Under the pieces are notes generated by a model. It was not told the DNA's origin. It worked only from the letters and a program-made list of their open reading frames with translations, and ran no database searches. The position numbers were made by a program, and so were the translations under genes. From assembly GCF_004745595.1 (NCBI RefSeq), contig NZ_SRLH01000003.1, positions 186,001 through 250,000 of the forward strand: DNA of 64,000 nucleotides. Direction: 5' to 3'. Positions within the stretch are counted from its first letter, which is position 1. Each line of letters begins with the position of its first letter. Of this stretch, positions 15,736 through 26,540 are shown one piece after another. This stretch comes from Flavobacterium humi (GTDB lineage Bacteria; Bacteroidota; Bacteroidia; Flavobacteriales; Flavobacteriaceae).

Positions 15736-18700
15736 TTATTTTGAAATTAAAATCATTGTTTTTACATCATCAAACTCAATAACCGTACCGTTATTGACAT
15801 TTTCCTGAAGAACGAGTTCTTCAGTTAAAGTTTCAGCTTTTATATAATCCTGATTGTTTAAGACGGCTTGGTTTAGGGTATCCTCTTTTTGAATAGCCAC
15901 CTTAATTTTATCAGTTACTTCAAAACCTGAATCTTTACGGATATTTTGGATTCGGTTCACAAGCTCGCGGGCAATACCTTCATTTTTGAGTTCCTCTGAA
16001 ATAGTGATGTCCAGGGCAACTGTAATTCCGCCGGAATTTGCTACTAACCAACCTTCAATATCTTGCGAAGAGATTTCCACATCTTCTAATGATAAAGTTA
16101 TACTTTTTCCTGATATAACAATGCCTAAGCTTCCTTCTCTGTCTAATTTATTTATCTGTTCCGCAGAAAAATTTTGTATCTCTTTGGAAATCAATCCCAT
16201 ATCTTTTCCAAAACGAGGCCCGAGGGTTTTAAAATTCGGTTTGATCTGTTTCACCAACACCCCAGAAGCATCGTCTAACAGTTCAATTTCCTTGACATTT
16301 ACCTCGGCTTTAATAAGGTCGGAAACCGCCTCAATTTCAGCACGTTGATTCTCATCAAGTATTGGAATCATTACCTTTTGCAACGGTTGCCTTACTTTTA
16401 TCATTTCCTTTTTACGGAGCGATAAAACCAATGAAGAAACCGTCTGCGCCTTGGCCATTTTGCTTTCCAGCGATTTATCAACAAAGTTTTCAACGTTTTT
16501 AGGGAATTCTGCCAAATGCACGCTTTCAAACCTTTCTCCTTCAGTAGCCTGCGTCAAATCCCTGTAAAGCCTGTCCATAAAGAACGGAGCAATCGGGGCG
16601 CTTAATTTTGCCACGGTTATCAAACAGGTATACAACGTCTGGTAGGCCGCGATTTTATCCTGTGCATACTCGCCTTTCCAAAAACGGCGGCGGCACAAAC
16701 GCACGTACCAGTTGCTTAAATTCTCCTGGACAAAATCAGAAATCATACGGGCTGCTTTCGTTGGCTCGTAATCATCATAGGCCTCATCCACTAATTTAAT
16801 GAGCGTGTGCAGTTCCGATAATATCCAGCGGTCGATTTCCGGCCTGTCTTCCAGGGGAATTTCCGCTTCGGCATATTTGAACCCGTCAATGTTTGCATAT
16901 AACGCAAAGAACGAATAGGTATTATACAAGGTTCCGAAGAATTTTCGCCTTACTTCCGCAACTCCTTCAATATCAAACTTCAAGTTATCCCAAGGGTTCG
17001 CATTGGCAATCATGTACCAACGCGTGGCATCCGGTCCGTATTCCGCCAGGGTCGTAAACGGGTCAACCGCATTCCCTAAACGTTTGGACATTTTTTGGCC
17101 GTTTTTATCCAAAACCAATCCGTTTGACACTACGTTTTTATAGGCCACTTTATCGAAAACCAACGTTCCGATAGCATGCAGCGTATAAAACCAGCCTCTT
17201 GTCTGGTCTACTCCTTCTGCGATGAAATCGGCCGGGAAATCTTTATTGCCATCGATTTTATCTTTATTCTCAAACGGATAATGCCATTGTGCATATGGCA
17301 TCGATCCTGAATCAAACCAGACATCTATAAGGTCGCTTTCGCGCTTCATCGGTTTTCCGCTGGCAGAAACCAATGTGATGCCGTCGACCACGTTTTTATG
17401 CAGATCGACCAGGTCATAGTTCGATTCGCTCATATTGCCAATCTCGAAACCTTTAAATGGATTTACGGATTCTACGCCGGCTTGGATTGCTTTTTCGATT
17501 TCGTTGTATAATTCTTCCACCGAACCGATTAGTATTTCTTCTGTCCCGTCTTCCGTTCTCCATATCGGCAATGGAATCCCCCAATACCTTGATCTTGAAA
17601 GGTTCCAGTCGTTTGCGTTTTTCAGCCAGTTTCCGAAACGGCCTTCTCCGGTTGCTTTCGGTTTCCAGTTGATGGTCTCGTTCAGGTCAAACATCCTTTC
17701 TTTGACATCGGTCATTTTAATGAACCAGGAATCCAAAGGATAATATAATAAAGGCTCGTCGGTTCTCCAGCTGTGTGGGTAACTGTGAACGTATTTTTCT
17801 ACTTTGAATGCCTTGTTTTCTTCTTTTAAACGAATCGCGATTTCAACATCTACCGATTTTTCAGGTGCTTCTCCAGCATTGTAATATTCGTTTTTGACAT
17901 ATTTCCCGGCCAGTTCTCCCATATGCGAGGTGAATTTACCTTGCAGGTCAACCAGCGGCACAGGATTTCCGTTTTCGTCCAGAACCAACATCGGTGGGAC
18001 TTCCGGCACGGCTTCTTTGGCTACTTTAGCATCATCGGCACCAAAAGTAGGTGCAGTGTGCACAATACCGGTACCGTCTTCCGTAGTAACGAAATCCCCC
18101 GAAATTACCCTAAAGGCATCTTCCGGATTCTGGTATGGCAAGGCATATGGCAATAACTGCTCGTATCGGATCCCGACTAAATCTTTTCCTTTACATTCCG
18201 CTAAAATCTTGAATGGAATATTTTTATCGCCTGCGTTGAAATTGTCAAAATCCGCCTCGTCTTCACTGGCAAAGAAACCTTTCCCGAATTGTTTTCCAAC
18301 CAAATTTTTAGCCAGGATAACATTCATCGGCTTAAAAGTATACTGATTGAAGGTTTTAACTAAAACATACTCAATCTTCGGGCCAACGGTCAAAGCTGTA
18401 TTTGACGGAAGCGTCCAGGGAGTTGTTGTCCAGGCTAACATGTGGATATCTCCAAAACCTTGCAAAAATGAAGGCAAGGTTTCAGGAAGTGTTTTAAACT
18501 GTGCCACAATGGTCGTATCTGTTACATCACGGTAGCTTCCAGGCTGGTTCACTTCGTGCGAAGACAAACCTGTCCCTGCTTTTGGAGAATACGGCTGGAT
18601 CGTATAGCCTTTGTAAAGCAAACCTTTATCATAGATTTGTTTCAAAAGCCACCAAACGGATTCCATGTATTTGGATTTGTAGGTCACATACGGGTCTTCC

Positions 18701-19137
18701 ATATCAACCCAATACCCCATTTTCTCGGTAAGGTCGTTCCATACGTCTGTATAACGCATGACCGTTTTCTTGCAGGCTTCGTTGTATTCATCAATAGAAA
18801 TGGTTTTCCCGATGTCTTCCTTGGTGATGCCCAATTCTTTTTCGGTGCCTAATTCCACAGGCAAACCATGGGTATCCCAGCCGGCTTTACGCTTTACCTG
18901 GAACCCTTTTTGAGTTTTGTAACGACAAAAAATATCTTTAATCGCACGTGCCATTACGTGGTGAATGCCAGGCAATCCGTTTGCTGAAGGAGGCCCTTCA
19001 AAAAACACATACGGTTGGTTCCCTTCACGGGAAGTTACACTTTGCTCAAAGATGTTTTGTTTTTTCCAGAAATCAAGCACTTCAGAGGCCACGGTTGGCA
19101 AATCAAGTCCTTTATATTCAGTGAATTTCGTACTCAT
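15736..19137 (-). CDS. ileS: Isoleucyl-tRNA synthetase, type 2, with GXHH signature
   Basis: This 1133-residue class I synthetase charges tRNA-Ile. The Rossmann fold starts at about 40, followed by a long CP1 editing insertion, the KMSKR loop (NGQKMSKRLGN) and a long C-terminal region of the eukaryote-like type 2 enzymes. The HxGH signature is replaced by GIHH: Gly57-Ile58-His59-His60 within NGLPGIHH, with the first and third positions swapped. Such GXHH type 2 IleRS enzymes have been reported to be hyper-resistant to mupirocin. An ATG at 19158 adds seven residues, but a -7-like box (TACTTTCG, 19163-19170) suggests transcription starts close to there, so 19137 (MSTKFTEY) is preferred. Confidence 0.96.
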   Translation of the reverse strand: MSTKFTEYKGLDLPTVASEVLDFWKKQNIFEQSVTSREGNQPYVFFEGPPSANGLPGIHHVMARAIKDIFCRYKTQKGFQVKRKAGWDTHGLPVELGTEKELGITKEDIGKTISIDEYNEACKKTVMRYTDVWNDLTEKMGYWVDMEDPYVTYKSKYMESVWWLLKQIYDKGLLYKGYTIQPYSPKAGTGLSSHEVNQPGSYRDVTDTTIVAQFKTLPETLPSFLQGFGDIHMLAWTTTPWTLPSNTALTVGPKIEYVLVKTFNQYTFKPMNVILAKNLVGKQFGKGFFASEDEADFDNFNAGDKNIPFKILAECKGKDLVGIRYEQLLPYALPYQNPEDAFRVISGDFVTTEDGTGIVHTAPTFGADDAKVAKEAVPEVPPMLVLDENGNPVPLVDLQGKFTSHMGELAGKYVKNEYYNAGEAPEKSVDVEIAIRLKEENKAFKVEKYVHSYPHSWRTDEPLLYYPLDSWFIKMTDVKERMFDLNETINWKPKATGEGRFGNWLKNANDWNLSRSRYWGIPLPIWRTEDGTEEILIGSVEELYNEIEKAIQAGVESVNPFKGFEIGNMSESNYDLVDLHKNVVDGITLVSASGKPMKRESDLIDVWFDSGSMPYAQWHYPFENKDKIDGNKDFPADFIAEGVDQTRGWFYTLHAIGTLVFDKVAYKNVVSNGLVLDKNGQKMSKRLGNAVDPFTTLAEYGPDATRWYMIANANPWDNLKFDIEGVAEVRRKFFGTLYNTYSFFALYANIDGFKYAEAEIPLEDRPEIDRWILSELHTLIKLVDEAYDDYEPTKAARMISDFVQENLSNWYVRLCRRRFWKGEYAQDKIAAYQTLYTCLITVAKLSAPIAPFFMDRLYRDLTQATEGERFESVHLAEFPKNVENFVDKSLESKMAKAQTVSSLVLSLRKKEMIKVRQPLQKVMIPILDENQRAEIEAVSDLIKAEVNVKEIELLDDASGVLVKQIKPNFKTLGPRFGKDMGLISKEIQNFSAEQINKLDREGSLGIVISGKSITLSLEDVEISSQDIEGWLVANSGGITVALDITISEELKNEGIARELVNRIQNIRKDSGFEVTDKIKVAIQKEDTLNQAVLNNQDYIKAETLTEELVLQENVNNGTVIEFDDVKTMILISK

Positions 19138-19239
19138 TTTATCGTTTTCTAAAATCAATTCGCGAAAGTACTAATTTTTGAATAATTCTGTGTTAATACT
19201 ATGACAAAATACATAGCAAACCGATGATTTTTCTGCTGT

Positions 19240-19953
19240 TTACGAAAAAACCTCCTTGAGGACTTCCAATGATTTCGGTTTTTTAAACCCGTCAAGATGA
19301 ACGGAATAGTAATCCAGCAGTATTTTGAGCAATAATTGGCGCTCGGTACCGGCAAAAACCTTTTGGTCGGAATCGAATTTCAAACCAATGAGTTTCTTGA
19401 ACAGAAAGGTCTCATGCCCGGTGAGGCAGCTCAATCCCTGGGAAGAGGAAAATACGCCTTCATTTGTTTCGAAAAAAGGCAAGTCCGCTTCAGAAGTATC
19501 AGGGTAAAACCCGAGGAACTTCGTGATTTCGAGCAATAAGATCAAATGGAAATTTGCCATTTCGTCGTGTGTGTCCAGCCAAAGCAGTGCCGTTTCCAAA
19601 AACGAAAACAAGGTCTCGTTTTTTTCCTCTTCCCGGATGCTGTGGTGCAGGACTTCCGACAGGAAAATAACGATGGTGCTTTTGAAAATATCGGTATTGA
19701 TGGAATGGAAAGGAGCCGCCAACCTTATTTCCCTGAAATGTTCCAAAGTGCCTTTGTTCTTATGGCTCGCCTCAATATCCAAAAGGGTTAACGGCTGAAA
19801 ATAAGCGATCTTCTGATTTGATTTTTTCCCGGAGAAGGCATTCGGCACAAAATACGATTTCAGCCCGTCCGATTGGGTAAAACATTTTACGATCAGGCTT
19901 TTTTCCTGGTATTTCAGTGCACTTAGAACAATGGCTTTGGTCTTGACAAGCAT
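19240..19953 (-). CDS. recO: DNA repair protein RecO
   Basis: This 237-residue protein has an N-terminal OB-fold (MLVKTKAIVLSALKYQEKSLIV) and a helical C-terminal domain. RecO anneals single strands and loads RecA onto SSB-coated DNA with RecR. The zinc-finger cysteines of some RecO proteins are absent; only a few isolated Cys are present. The start codon overlaps the porZ stop by one base (TAATG), so translation is coupled to that of porZ. Length is normal for Bacteroidetes RecO. Confidence 0.88.
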   Translation of the reverse strand: MLVKTKAIVLSALKYQEKSLIVKCFTQSDGLKSYFVPNAFSGKKSNQKIAYFQPLTLLDIEASHKNKGTLEHFREIRLAAPFHSINTDIFKSTIVIFLSEVLHHSIREEEKNETLFSFLETALLWLDTHDEMANFHLILLLEITKFLGFYPDTSEADLPFFETNEGVFSSSQGLSCLTGHETFLFKKLIGLKFDSDQKVFAGTERQLLLKILLDYYSVHLDGFKKPKSLEVLKEVFS

Positions 19954-22232
19954 TATCGGACAATCATCACTTTTTTGACTTTAGAAAGCAGGCCGTCTTC
20001 AGAAGAGACAAAAATCATATAGACACCGGACGCTACTTTGCTTTTGCCAAAAACTTTGGTATCCCACATTACTGTCCCTCCGGCGGAAATTTCCTCATAA
20101 ACAAGATTCCCTTCAATATCGGTGATCTTGACATTGCATTTATTCATCAACCCTGTAATGGCGACGCTCCCGTTAAATTCAGGCCTCACGGGATTCGGGA
20201 AAGCGATGATGTTCTCGAGGTTTTCCGCTCCTTTGGTAGACGTCCCTTTATAGGAAACCATACCGCTTTCGGTAGCGATGAAAACCTCTCCGGTCTGGCT
20301 GTTTATCTCAATATCGGTGATGACGTTGCTGGGCAACGGTGAATTTTCCTTGGTAAAAATATTGAATGTCTTTTGGCCGTCGGAAGAGATAAAAAACACG
20401 CCCGAACCGGCTGTACCGATCCATTTGTTGTCGGAACCATCCACTACGATATCGGTTATAAATTGCTGGTAAAGAAGTTCTTGCGCCAAACCGTCTTCCA
20501 AAATAATAATAGCATTCGAATTCAGCTCGTTGTTTGTCAGAAAAGAATCGACGCTTGGCAAGACCCTCAAACCGTGCGTTGTCCCAATCCAAAGCTTGTT
20601 TTTATTGTCTACCGCTATCGAACGCACATCGTTGTCGGGAAGGTTTCCTTCGTCCTGTCCTTCTTTAATACTTAGCGACCTGTTGTTATGGTTTTCGTTG
20701 AACCCGACCACTCCTTCATGATTGGTAGCTATCCATTTTGTACTGTTTTTATCGATGACTATCCTTCCGTAACTATTGGTAAGCGGCTCTTGCACGCCCG
20801 AAAGGGCAAAACTTTGCCATTGTTCGTTTGATCGTAAGACATGGAGCCCTGTGGCTACCAGGGAATTCGTTACCCAAAGATTGCCGTTTTTATCAAAAGC
20901 CGAACCATTGACCCGTATATCATCCTGTGCCAGGTTAGGAATGGTCTGTAATGTGCTATTGGACCTGTTGTATAATTTTGCGGCGGCATCGTTGTCAAAC
21001 TTCAGCAGCCCCGAATAATACGAACTGAAATACACTTGTTTTTGATTGGCGGGATTAACCGCTATACGAGTGAGGGATTTTGCATTGAGCAAATCGGAAT
21101 ACGGGAATAATTTCCAGTTTTTATCGGCATCCATTTTACTGATGGCGTAGGAATCCAGAGGATACGGGTTGTAATTCCTGGAATAATCACCATACACAGT
21201 CCAAAGGATATTCGAAGCCGATTGAATGGCAAAGATTTTATTTTTGACTGGCCCGTTCGGGGTATTGTCTACAAAAACCGTAGGATTGGACAGAGTGGTA
21301 GAAAACAAGCCGTTTTCCTGTGTCCCAATATAAATGGTATCACCCATCATCGTAGCACAGGTGAGTTTTGCTGTGATTCCCGTTATGTTGTTGATCTGCA
21401 AAATTTTAACCAACTGCCCGTTATAAATATGCACAAAATCCTGAGTGGTTATAATCAGGCGTCCTTCGCTGTATCTTACATCGGTTGGGATCTGGCTGAA
21501 TGTTGTTACATATTGTGGCGTGTCTCCCACGAATTTAAACATCGCTGCCCCGAAACCTATGGCGATAAGTTCTGTGCCGACTGCCTGGACACTTCCCCAA
21601 TTGGCGGCATACACCATAGTCCATTGGTTATAATCAATTAAGTTCGGATTGGTGACAGATGCTTTCAAAAGGCCATAACCGCTGGCCACGGCATAGATGA
21701 ATCCGTTAAAAAGGGTAGTTTGCAGGATTTCGACATTGGCACCGCCCGCACCGATAAAATAAGTGTCTCCAAATTCGGAAATGGCCAAATCATATACGCA
21801 AATACCGAAATCGGTAGCGATATAGACTTTCCCGTTGTGCTCCATAAAATGGTTGATCCTTTTTTTGTTCTGTGGTACTGATGGTTTGTTGACGATATCC
21901 ACCACGTTCAACATTGTCCCATCAGTATCATTGACTACGATGAGCAAGCCGTTTTCATGGCCTATAAGTGTTTTTTTGAAGGCTTCGCTGTGGTAGACCT
22001 GAGAGATGTTTTCTCCCGAAAGCCCTTCAATGGTAGTCGTTTTGGAAACCTCGTTGGTGGCGCTGTTTTTTTTGAAATATGCGTTTTCCGCAGCAGCGTA
22101 GAGATGCGTGGAACTCTGCGAAATATCTTTTATGGTATTATACGAAAAGTAGCCTTCCCACATTTGCTTTTCCTGCGAATAGCCAAAGAAGGTTATCAAT
22201 AATACTATAGAGTGTAAGAAAACGTTTTTCAT
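19953..22232 (-). CDS. porZ: PorZ-like protein of the type IX secretion attachment complex
   Basis: This 759-residue exported protein has a signal peptide (about 1-19, ending GYSQ). Two beta-propeller-like regions follow, made of two-component-regulator-type repeats such as KLWIGTTHGLRVLPS and NKWIGTAGSGVFFIS. The last 85 residues form a beta-sandwich with FPNPVRPEFNGSVAITG and the end SSEDGLLSKVKKVMIVR, as in T9SS C-terminal domains. The overall layout matches PorZ, a surface member of the T9SS attachment complex reported to deliver A-LPS to the sortase PorU. In Flavobacterium the details of that role are less established. It leads an operon with recO. A -7 box (TATATTTG) lies at 22255-22262. 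Confidence 0.8.
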   Translation of the reverse strand: MKNVFLHSIVLLITFFGYSQEKQMWEGYFSYNTIKDISQSSTHLYAAAENAYFKKNSATNEVSKTTTIEGLSGENISQVYHSEAFKKTLIGHENGLLIVVNDTDGTMLNVVDIVNKPSVPQNKKRINHFMEHNGKVYIATDFGICVYDLAISEFGDTYFIGAGGANVEILQTTLFNGFIYAVASGYGLLKASVTNPNLIDYNQWTMVYAANWGSVQAVGTELIAIGFGAAMFKFVGDTPQYVTTFSQIPTDVRYSEGRLIITTQDFVHIYNGQLVKILQINNITGITAKLTCATMMGDTIYIGTQENGLFSTTLSNPTVFVDNTPNGPVKNKIFAIQSASNILWTVYGDYSRNYNPYPLDSYAISKMDADKNWKLFPYSDLLNAKSLTRIAVNPANQKQVYFSSYYSGLLKFDNDAAAKLYNRSNSTLQTIPNLAQDDIRVNGSAFDKNGNLWVTNSLVATGLHVLRSNEQWQSFALSGVQEPLTNSYGRIVIDKNSTKWIATNHEGVVGFNENHNNRSLSIKEGQDEGNLPDNDVRSIAVDNKNKLWIGTTHGLRVLPSVDSFLTNNELNSNAIIILEDGLAQELLYQQFITDIVVDGSDNKWIGTAGSGVFFISSDGQKTFNIFTKENSPLPSNVITDIEINSQTGEVFIATESGMVSYKGTSTKGAENLENIIAFPNPVRPEFNGSVAITGLMNKCNVKITDIEGNLVYEEISAGGTVMWDTKVFGKSKVASGVYMIFVSSEDGLLSKVKKVMIVR

Positions 22233-22254
22233 CTGAAAAAATTAGATTCACGTA

Positions 22255-22262
22255 CAAATATA
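22255..22262 (-). promoter_or_regulatory. -7 box for porZ-recO
   Basis: TATATTTG on the minus strand lies 23 bases upstream of porZ. No clear TTG was found at -33. Confidence 0.4.
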
Positions 22263-22301
22263 GGATAAAAACGATTTTATTTAAGTTTTAATATATTTCC
22301 A

Positions 22302-22333
22302 TAAAAAAAAGCGCCTCATTACTGAAGCGCTTT
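22302..22333 (-). terminator. Intrinsic terminator of gdhA
   Basis: An 11-bp stem AAAGCGCTTCA / TGAGGCGCTTT (one mismatch, 4-base loop) is followed on the minus strand by a run of eight T. Confidence 0.88.
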
Positions 22334-22354
22334 CTGTTTTTATGATGAAAGGGT

Positions 22355-23701
<1,347 letters not shown>

Positions 23702-23746
23702 TTATAGATTATGAACGCTTTATGAAAACGTTTTCGTTTTGAGGCA

Positions 23747-23776
23747 CAAATATACATTTTATAAAAATATAGTCAA
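23747..23776 (-). promoter_or_regulatory. Promoter of gdhA
   Basis: On the minus strand, TTG (23774-23776) and TATATTTG (23747-23754) are 19 bases apart, a full consensus match. Confidence 0.65.
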
Positions 23777-23848
23777 CAAATTTTTAAGCTTAAAAGATTC
23801 TTAATGTGTTGAAATTGATAAATCTTTTGTTTTTTTTATGATTTATTT

Positions 23849-23877
23849 TTGATGTGTTTGTTGTTTTTATATATTTG
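23849..23877 (+). promoter_or_regulatory. Promoter of the 23904 gene
   Basis: TTG (23849-23851) and TATATTTG (23870-23877) are 18 bases apart, and the start codon follows 27 bases later. It is divergent from the gdhA promoter. Confidence 0.6.
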
Positions 23878-23903
23878 TCGGATAATGAACTAAATCTATA
23901 CCC

Positions 23904-24716
23904 ATGCCCAGAATACTTAGCTTAATCGTTTTATTCTCATTAGGACTCCTCAACTCAGCCCAGGCCCAGTTTGGTTTTTCTCACGAAATAGGTGTAATTG
24001 CCGGTCCGGTTGCCTTCCAGTCCGATTATGGAGTGCGTCATGATTTTGATACTAATGCAGGAAACACAGGAATAGGAATCGGGTTGGTACACTATCTGAA
24101 TTTTTCCTACCGTGCAGACTGTAACTGTTATACTCCGGAGAACTATTTTAACGACCATTTCAAATTAAGGACAGAGTTATCTTATACTAAAACGAAATTA
24201 AACCATTTCGGAGAATGGGTAACCCCTGAAAAATTAGCCACTTCCATTCCGGCACAGCAATTAAAAGCAATGCACGGAAGTACAGCTGTAACCAATATCG
24301 GTATGCAGTTGGAATGGTATCCTTTGAGCATCAGGAATTTTACTGCAAGCACCGGAAGTTTTGCTCCTTTTGTGAGTTTAGGTGCCCAATACAGTTTTTT
24401 CAAACCGGAAGTAGAAACCAGTTTTGGTGACGGCCGATTGACACAACCAAATATCTTCCCGAAATACTGGGAACCTTCTGACGGACAGGCTCATGGTTTT
24501 TCTAATGAAAGAGGAAGTACTTTATCTGTCGTTTCAAGTGTAGGGACACGTTACAAACTAACCCCTTTATCGGATTTAATGATAGACTTGAGATTCCAAT
24601 ATTTCAATTCCAACTGGGTTGACGGTTTGAATCCTAATCCGGATGTATATACTGAAAACAAAGCCAATGATTGGTTGGTATGGTTGAATTTCGGTTACAT
24701 CTACTATTTGAATTAA
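23904..24716 (+). CDS. Flavobacterial exported protein, THC0290_0291-like
   Basis: This 270-residue protein has a clear signal peptide (cleavage after AQA near residue 22). The mature part is rich in aromatic residues and alternates like an outer membrane beta-barrel, ending in LVWLNFGYIYYLN. The segment GVIAGPVAFQSDYG and the cysteine pair in RADCNCYTPENYF match, from memory, a family restricted to flavobacteria and named THC0290_0291. Function is unknown. It is a monocistronic unit with its own promoter and a terminator directly after it. Confidence 0.75.
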   Translation: MPRILSLIVLFSLGLLNSAQAQFGFSHEIGVIAGPVAFQSDYGVRHDFDTNAGNTGIGIGLVHYLNFSYRADCNCYTPENYFNDHFKLRTELSYTKTKLNHFGEWVTPEKLATSIPAQQLKAMHGSTAVTNIGMQLEWYPLSIRNFTASTGSFAPFVSLGAQYSFFKPEVETSFGDGRLTQPNIFPKYWEPSDGQAHGFSNERGSTLSVVSSVGTRYKLTPLSDLMIDLRFQYFNSNWVDGLNPNPDVYTENKANDWLVWLNFGYIYYLN

Positions 24717-24733
24717 AATATCATAAAAACATA

Positions 24734-24769
24734 AAAAAACCCGTCTTGTTTACACTTGACGGGTTTTTT
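24734..24769. terminator. Bidirectional intrinsic terminator
   Basis: The 12-bp stem AAAAAACCCGTC / GACGGGTTTTTT with a 12-base loop lies between two convergent genes and serves both. Confidence 0.9.
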
Positions 24770-24774
24770 ATTTA

Positions 24775-25923
24775 TTAGGCCAAAGCCTGTTTTAAATCTT
24801 CAATCAGGTCTTCTGCATCTTCCACACCAACGCTCAATCTGACCAAGTCGTCTGTAATCCCAATTTCCTTGCGTTTGTCTTCCGGTATGGACGCATGTGT
24901 CATTAAAGCCGGATGGTTGGCCAATGATTCAACCCCGCCCAATGATTCTGCCAGGGTGAACACCTTCACTTTTTCCAAAAAGGCAATGGCATCTTCTTTT
25001 TTTCCTGATTTGAAAGTAAAGGTTACCATTCCTCCAAAACCGCCAATCATTTGCTTTTTGGCAATTTCATGAAACGGATGCGAGGCCAGGCCAGGATAAT
25101 ATACTCTTTCCACTTTTGGGTGGTTCATCAAAAATTCTGCTATTTTCACACCATTCTCACAATGTCTTTGTACGCGAAGGTGCAATGTCTTGATCCCTCT
25201 TAATACCAAAAAGGAATCCTGCGGGCCAAGGGTTGCTCCAGTTGCAAATTGCTGGAAATGCAGTTGATCGCCCAATGCTGCATCTTTTACGATCAAAGCG
25301 CCGGCAATCACATCAGAATGCCCGCCAAGGTATTTCGTGGCCGAATGCATTACGATATCGGCACCTAAATCCAAAGGTTTTTGCAAATAAGGAGTAGCAA
25401 AAGTATTATCTACCGCGAAAAGCACGTTGTGTTTTTTAGTGATTTTGGCTATTTCGGCGATATCGGCTAATTTCATCAAAGGGTTCGTTGGCGTTTCCAC
25501 CCAAACCATCTTCGTATTGGCGTTGATCAATGATTCAAATTTGGCAAGGTCATTCATGTCTACGAAATGGAATTTGATTCCGGAATCTTTATAAATCCGG
25601 GTAAACATCCTATAGGTACCGCCATATAAATCATCCATGGCAATAACTTCATCTCCGGCCTTAAAAGAACGCAGGACACAGTCCGTTGCTGCTAATCCTG
25701 AAGAAAAAGCCAATCCGCGCGTACCGTTTTCGATACTGGCCAGTGCGTTTTCCAATGCCGTTCTTGTCGGATTGGCTGCACGGCTGTATTCGTAATCGGG
25801 ATTAAGCGGCTGTCCAGGGCTGGTCTGCACAAAAGTAGAAGTCTGGTAAACCGGCGGCATTACAGCTCCTGTACTCGGATCGTGATGTTGCCCGCCGTGT
25901 ATAACTTTAGTATTGAATTTCAT
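24775..25923 (-). CDS. metB: Cystathionine gamma-synthase / Cys-Met metabolism PLP enzyme
   Basis: This 382-residue PLP-dependent enzyme of the trans-sulfuration group has the Tyr-rich N-terminal segment PDYEYSRAANPTRTALE near residue 45. The PLP lysine lies in MHSATKYLGGHSDVIAG near residue 198, and the C-terminal part has SLGGVESLANHPALMTHAS. It joins an activated homoserine with cysteine to give cystathionine, or runs the related lyase reaction; sequence alone does not separate the two. No SAM riboswitch-like structure is evident in the short upstream region. A -7 box (TAAATTTG) lies at 25943-25950. Confidence 0.85.
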   Translation of the reverse strand: MKFNTKVIHGGQHHDPSTGAVMPPVYQTSTFVQTSPGQPLNPDYEYSRAANPTRTALENALASIENGTRGLAFSSGLAATDCVLRSFKAGDEVIAMDDLYGGTYRMFTRIYKDSGIKFHFVDMNDLAKFESLINANTKMVWVETPTNPLMKLADIAEIAKITKKHNVLFAVDNTFATPYLQKPLDLGADIVMHSATKYLGGHSDVIAGALIVKDAALGDQLHFQQFATGATLGPQDSFLVLRGIKTLHLRVQRHCENGVKIAEFLMNHPKVERVYYPGLASHPFHEIAKKQMIGGFGGMVTFTFKSGKKEDAIAFLEKVKVFTLAESLGGVESLANHPALMTHASIPEDKRKEIGITDDLVRLSVGVEDAEDLIEDLKQALA

Positions 25924-25942
25924 TTTTTATGTTTTTAAAATA

Positions 25943-25950
25943 CAAATTTA
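25943..25950 (-). promoter_or_regulatory. -7 box for metB
   Basis: TAAATTTG on the minus strand lies 20 bases before the start. No TTG was found at the expected distance. Confidence 0.35.
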
Positions 25951-26007
25951 GATTTTATTATTCCGTGAATGGAGAAGTTTAACGATTTTTTGGCCGGCCC
26001 GGTTCGG

Positions 26008-26463
26008 TTACAGGAATTTTTTAATCTGCATCATGACCCCAATATGTGTAGCTTCATGGTAGTTGGAAAATTCCATAGCAAAATGGGCACTTTTAACATG
26101 AAAACCCGTTGATGTGGTAAACGGCATAAATTGATCAAAAATATCATTGGCAAAATCTTCTTTTGATTGTTCGAGGGTCGAAAAAAGAAATTTCTTGATT
26201 TCGTCTATTTCAACTTGTGTCACAAAGGCTTCAGGCCGGGTGCCTCTTTTGTACTTATCTACCATTTCATCCGGAACCATCATGCTTAAACCGGATAATT
26301 TATACACAAGCATTTGCTGGACAACTATACTATGGGCAATGTTCCAAATCAGGTTGTTGGAAAAACCATCCGGTACTTTATTTAGTTCTTCCAAAGTATG
26401 GTTTTCCAAAAAATTCAAAAGTATATTCCTGCTCGAGTTACTGATTTCAAAAGTGTTTGACAT
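26008..26463 (-). CDS. DinB-like four-helix metal-binding protein
   Basis: This 151-residue helical protein of the DinB/YfiT superfamily shows the three metal-ligand histidines: NIAHSIVVQ (near 46) and the paired HEATH in FSNYHEATHIGVMM (near 133-137). Members bind nickel or zinc and many are thiol transferases, but the role of this one is unknown. It is monocistronic, divergent from the ArsC-like gene. A second ATG-proximal frame on the other strand across its 5' end is not the coding frame. Confidence 0.82.
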   Translation of the reverse strand: MSNTFEISNSSRNILLNFLENHTLEELNKVPDGFSNNLIWNIAHSIVVQQMLVYKLSGLSMMVPDEMVDKYKRGTRPEAFVTQVEIDEIKKFLFSTLEQSKEDFANDIFDQFMPFTTSTGFHVKSAHFAMEFSNYHEATHIGVMMQIKKFL

Positions 26464-26540
26464 ATGTTTATTTTTTTATAAAAATAGTAATTTTAACTGT
26501 GAAATGGATTTTCTTTGCATGCAGAAACAAAATAAATATT

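Noticed and set aside
19138..19239. T-box leader before ileS
   Set aside because: The leader implied by the -7-like box is only about 20 bases; no T-box sequence or stem was seen.
25924..26007. SAM riboswitch before metB
   Set aside because: The gap is too short and shows no suitable stem structure.
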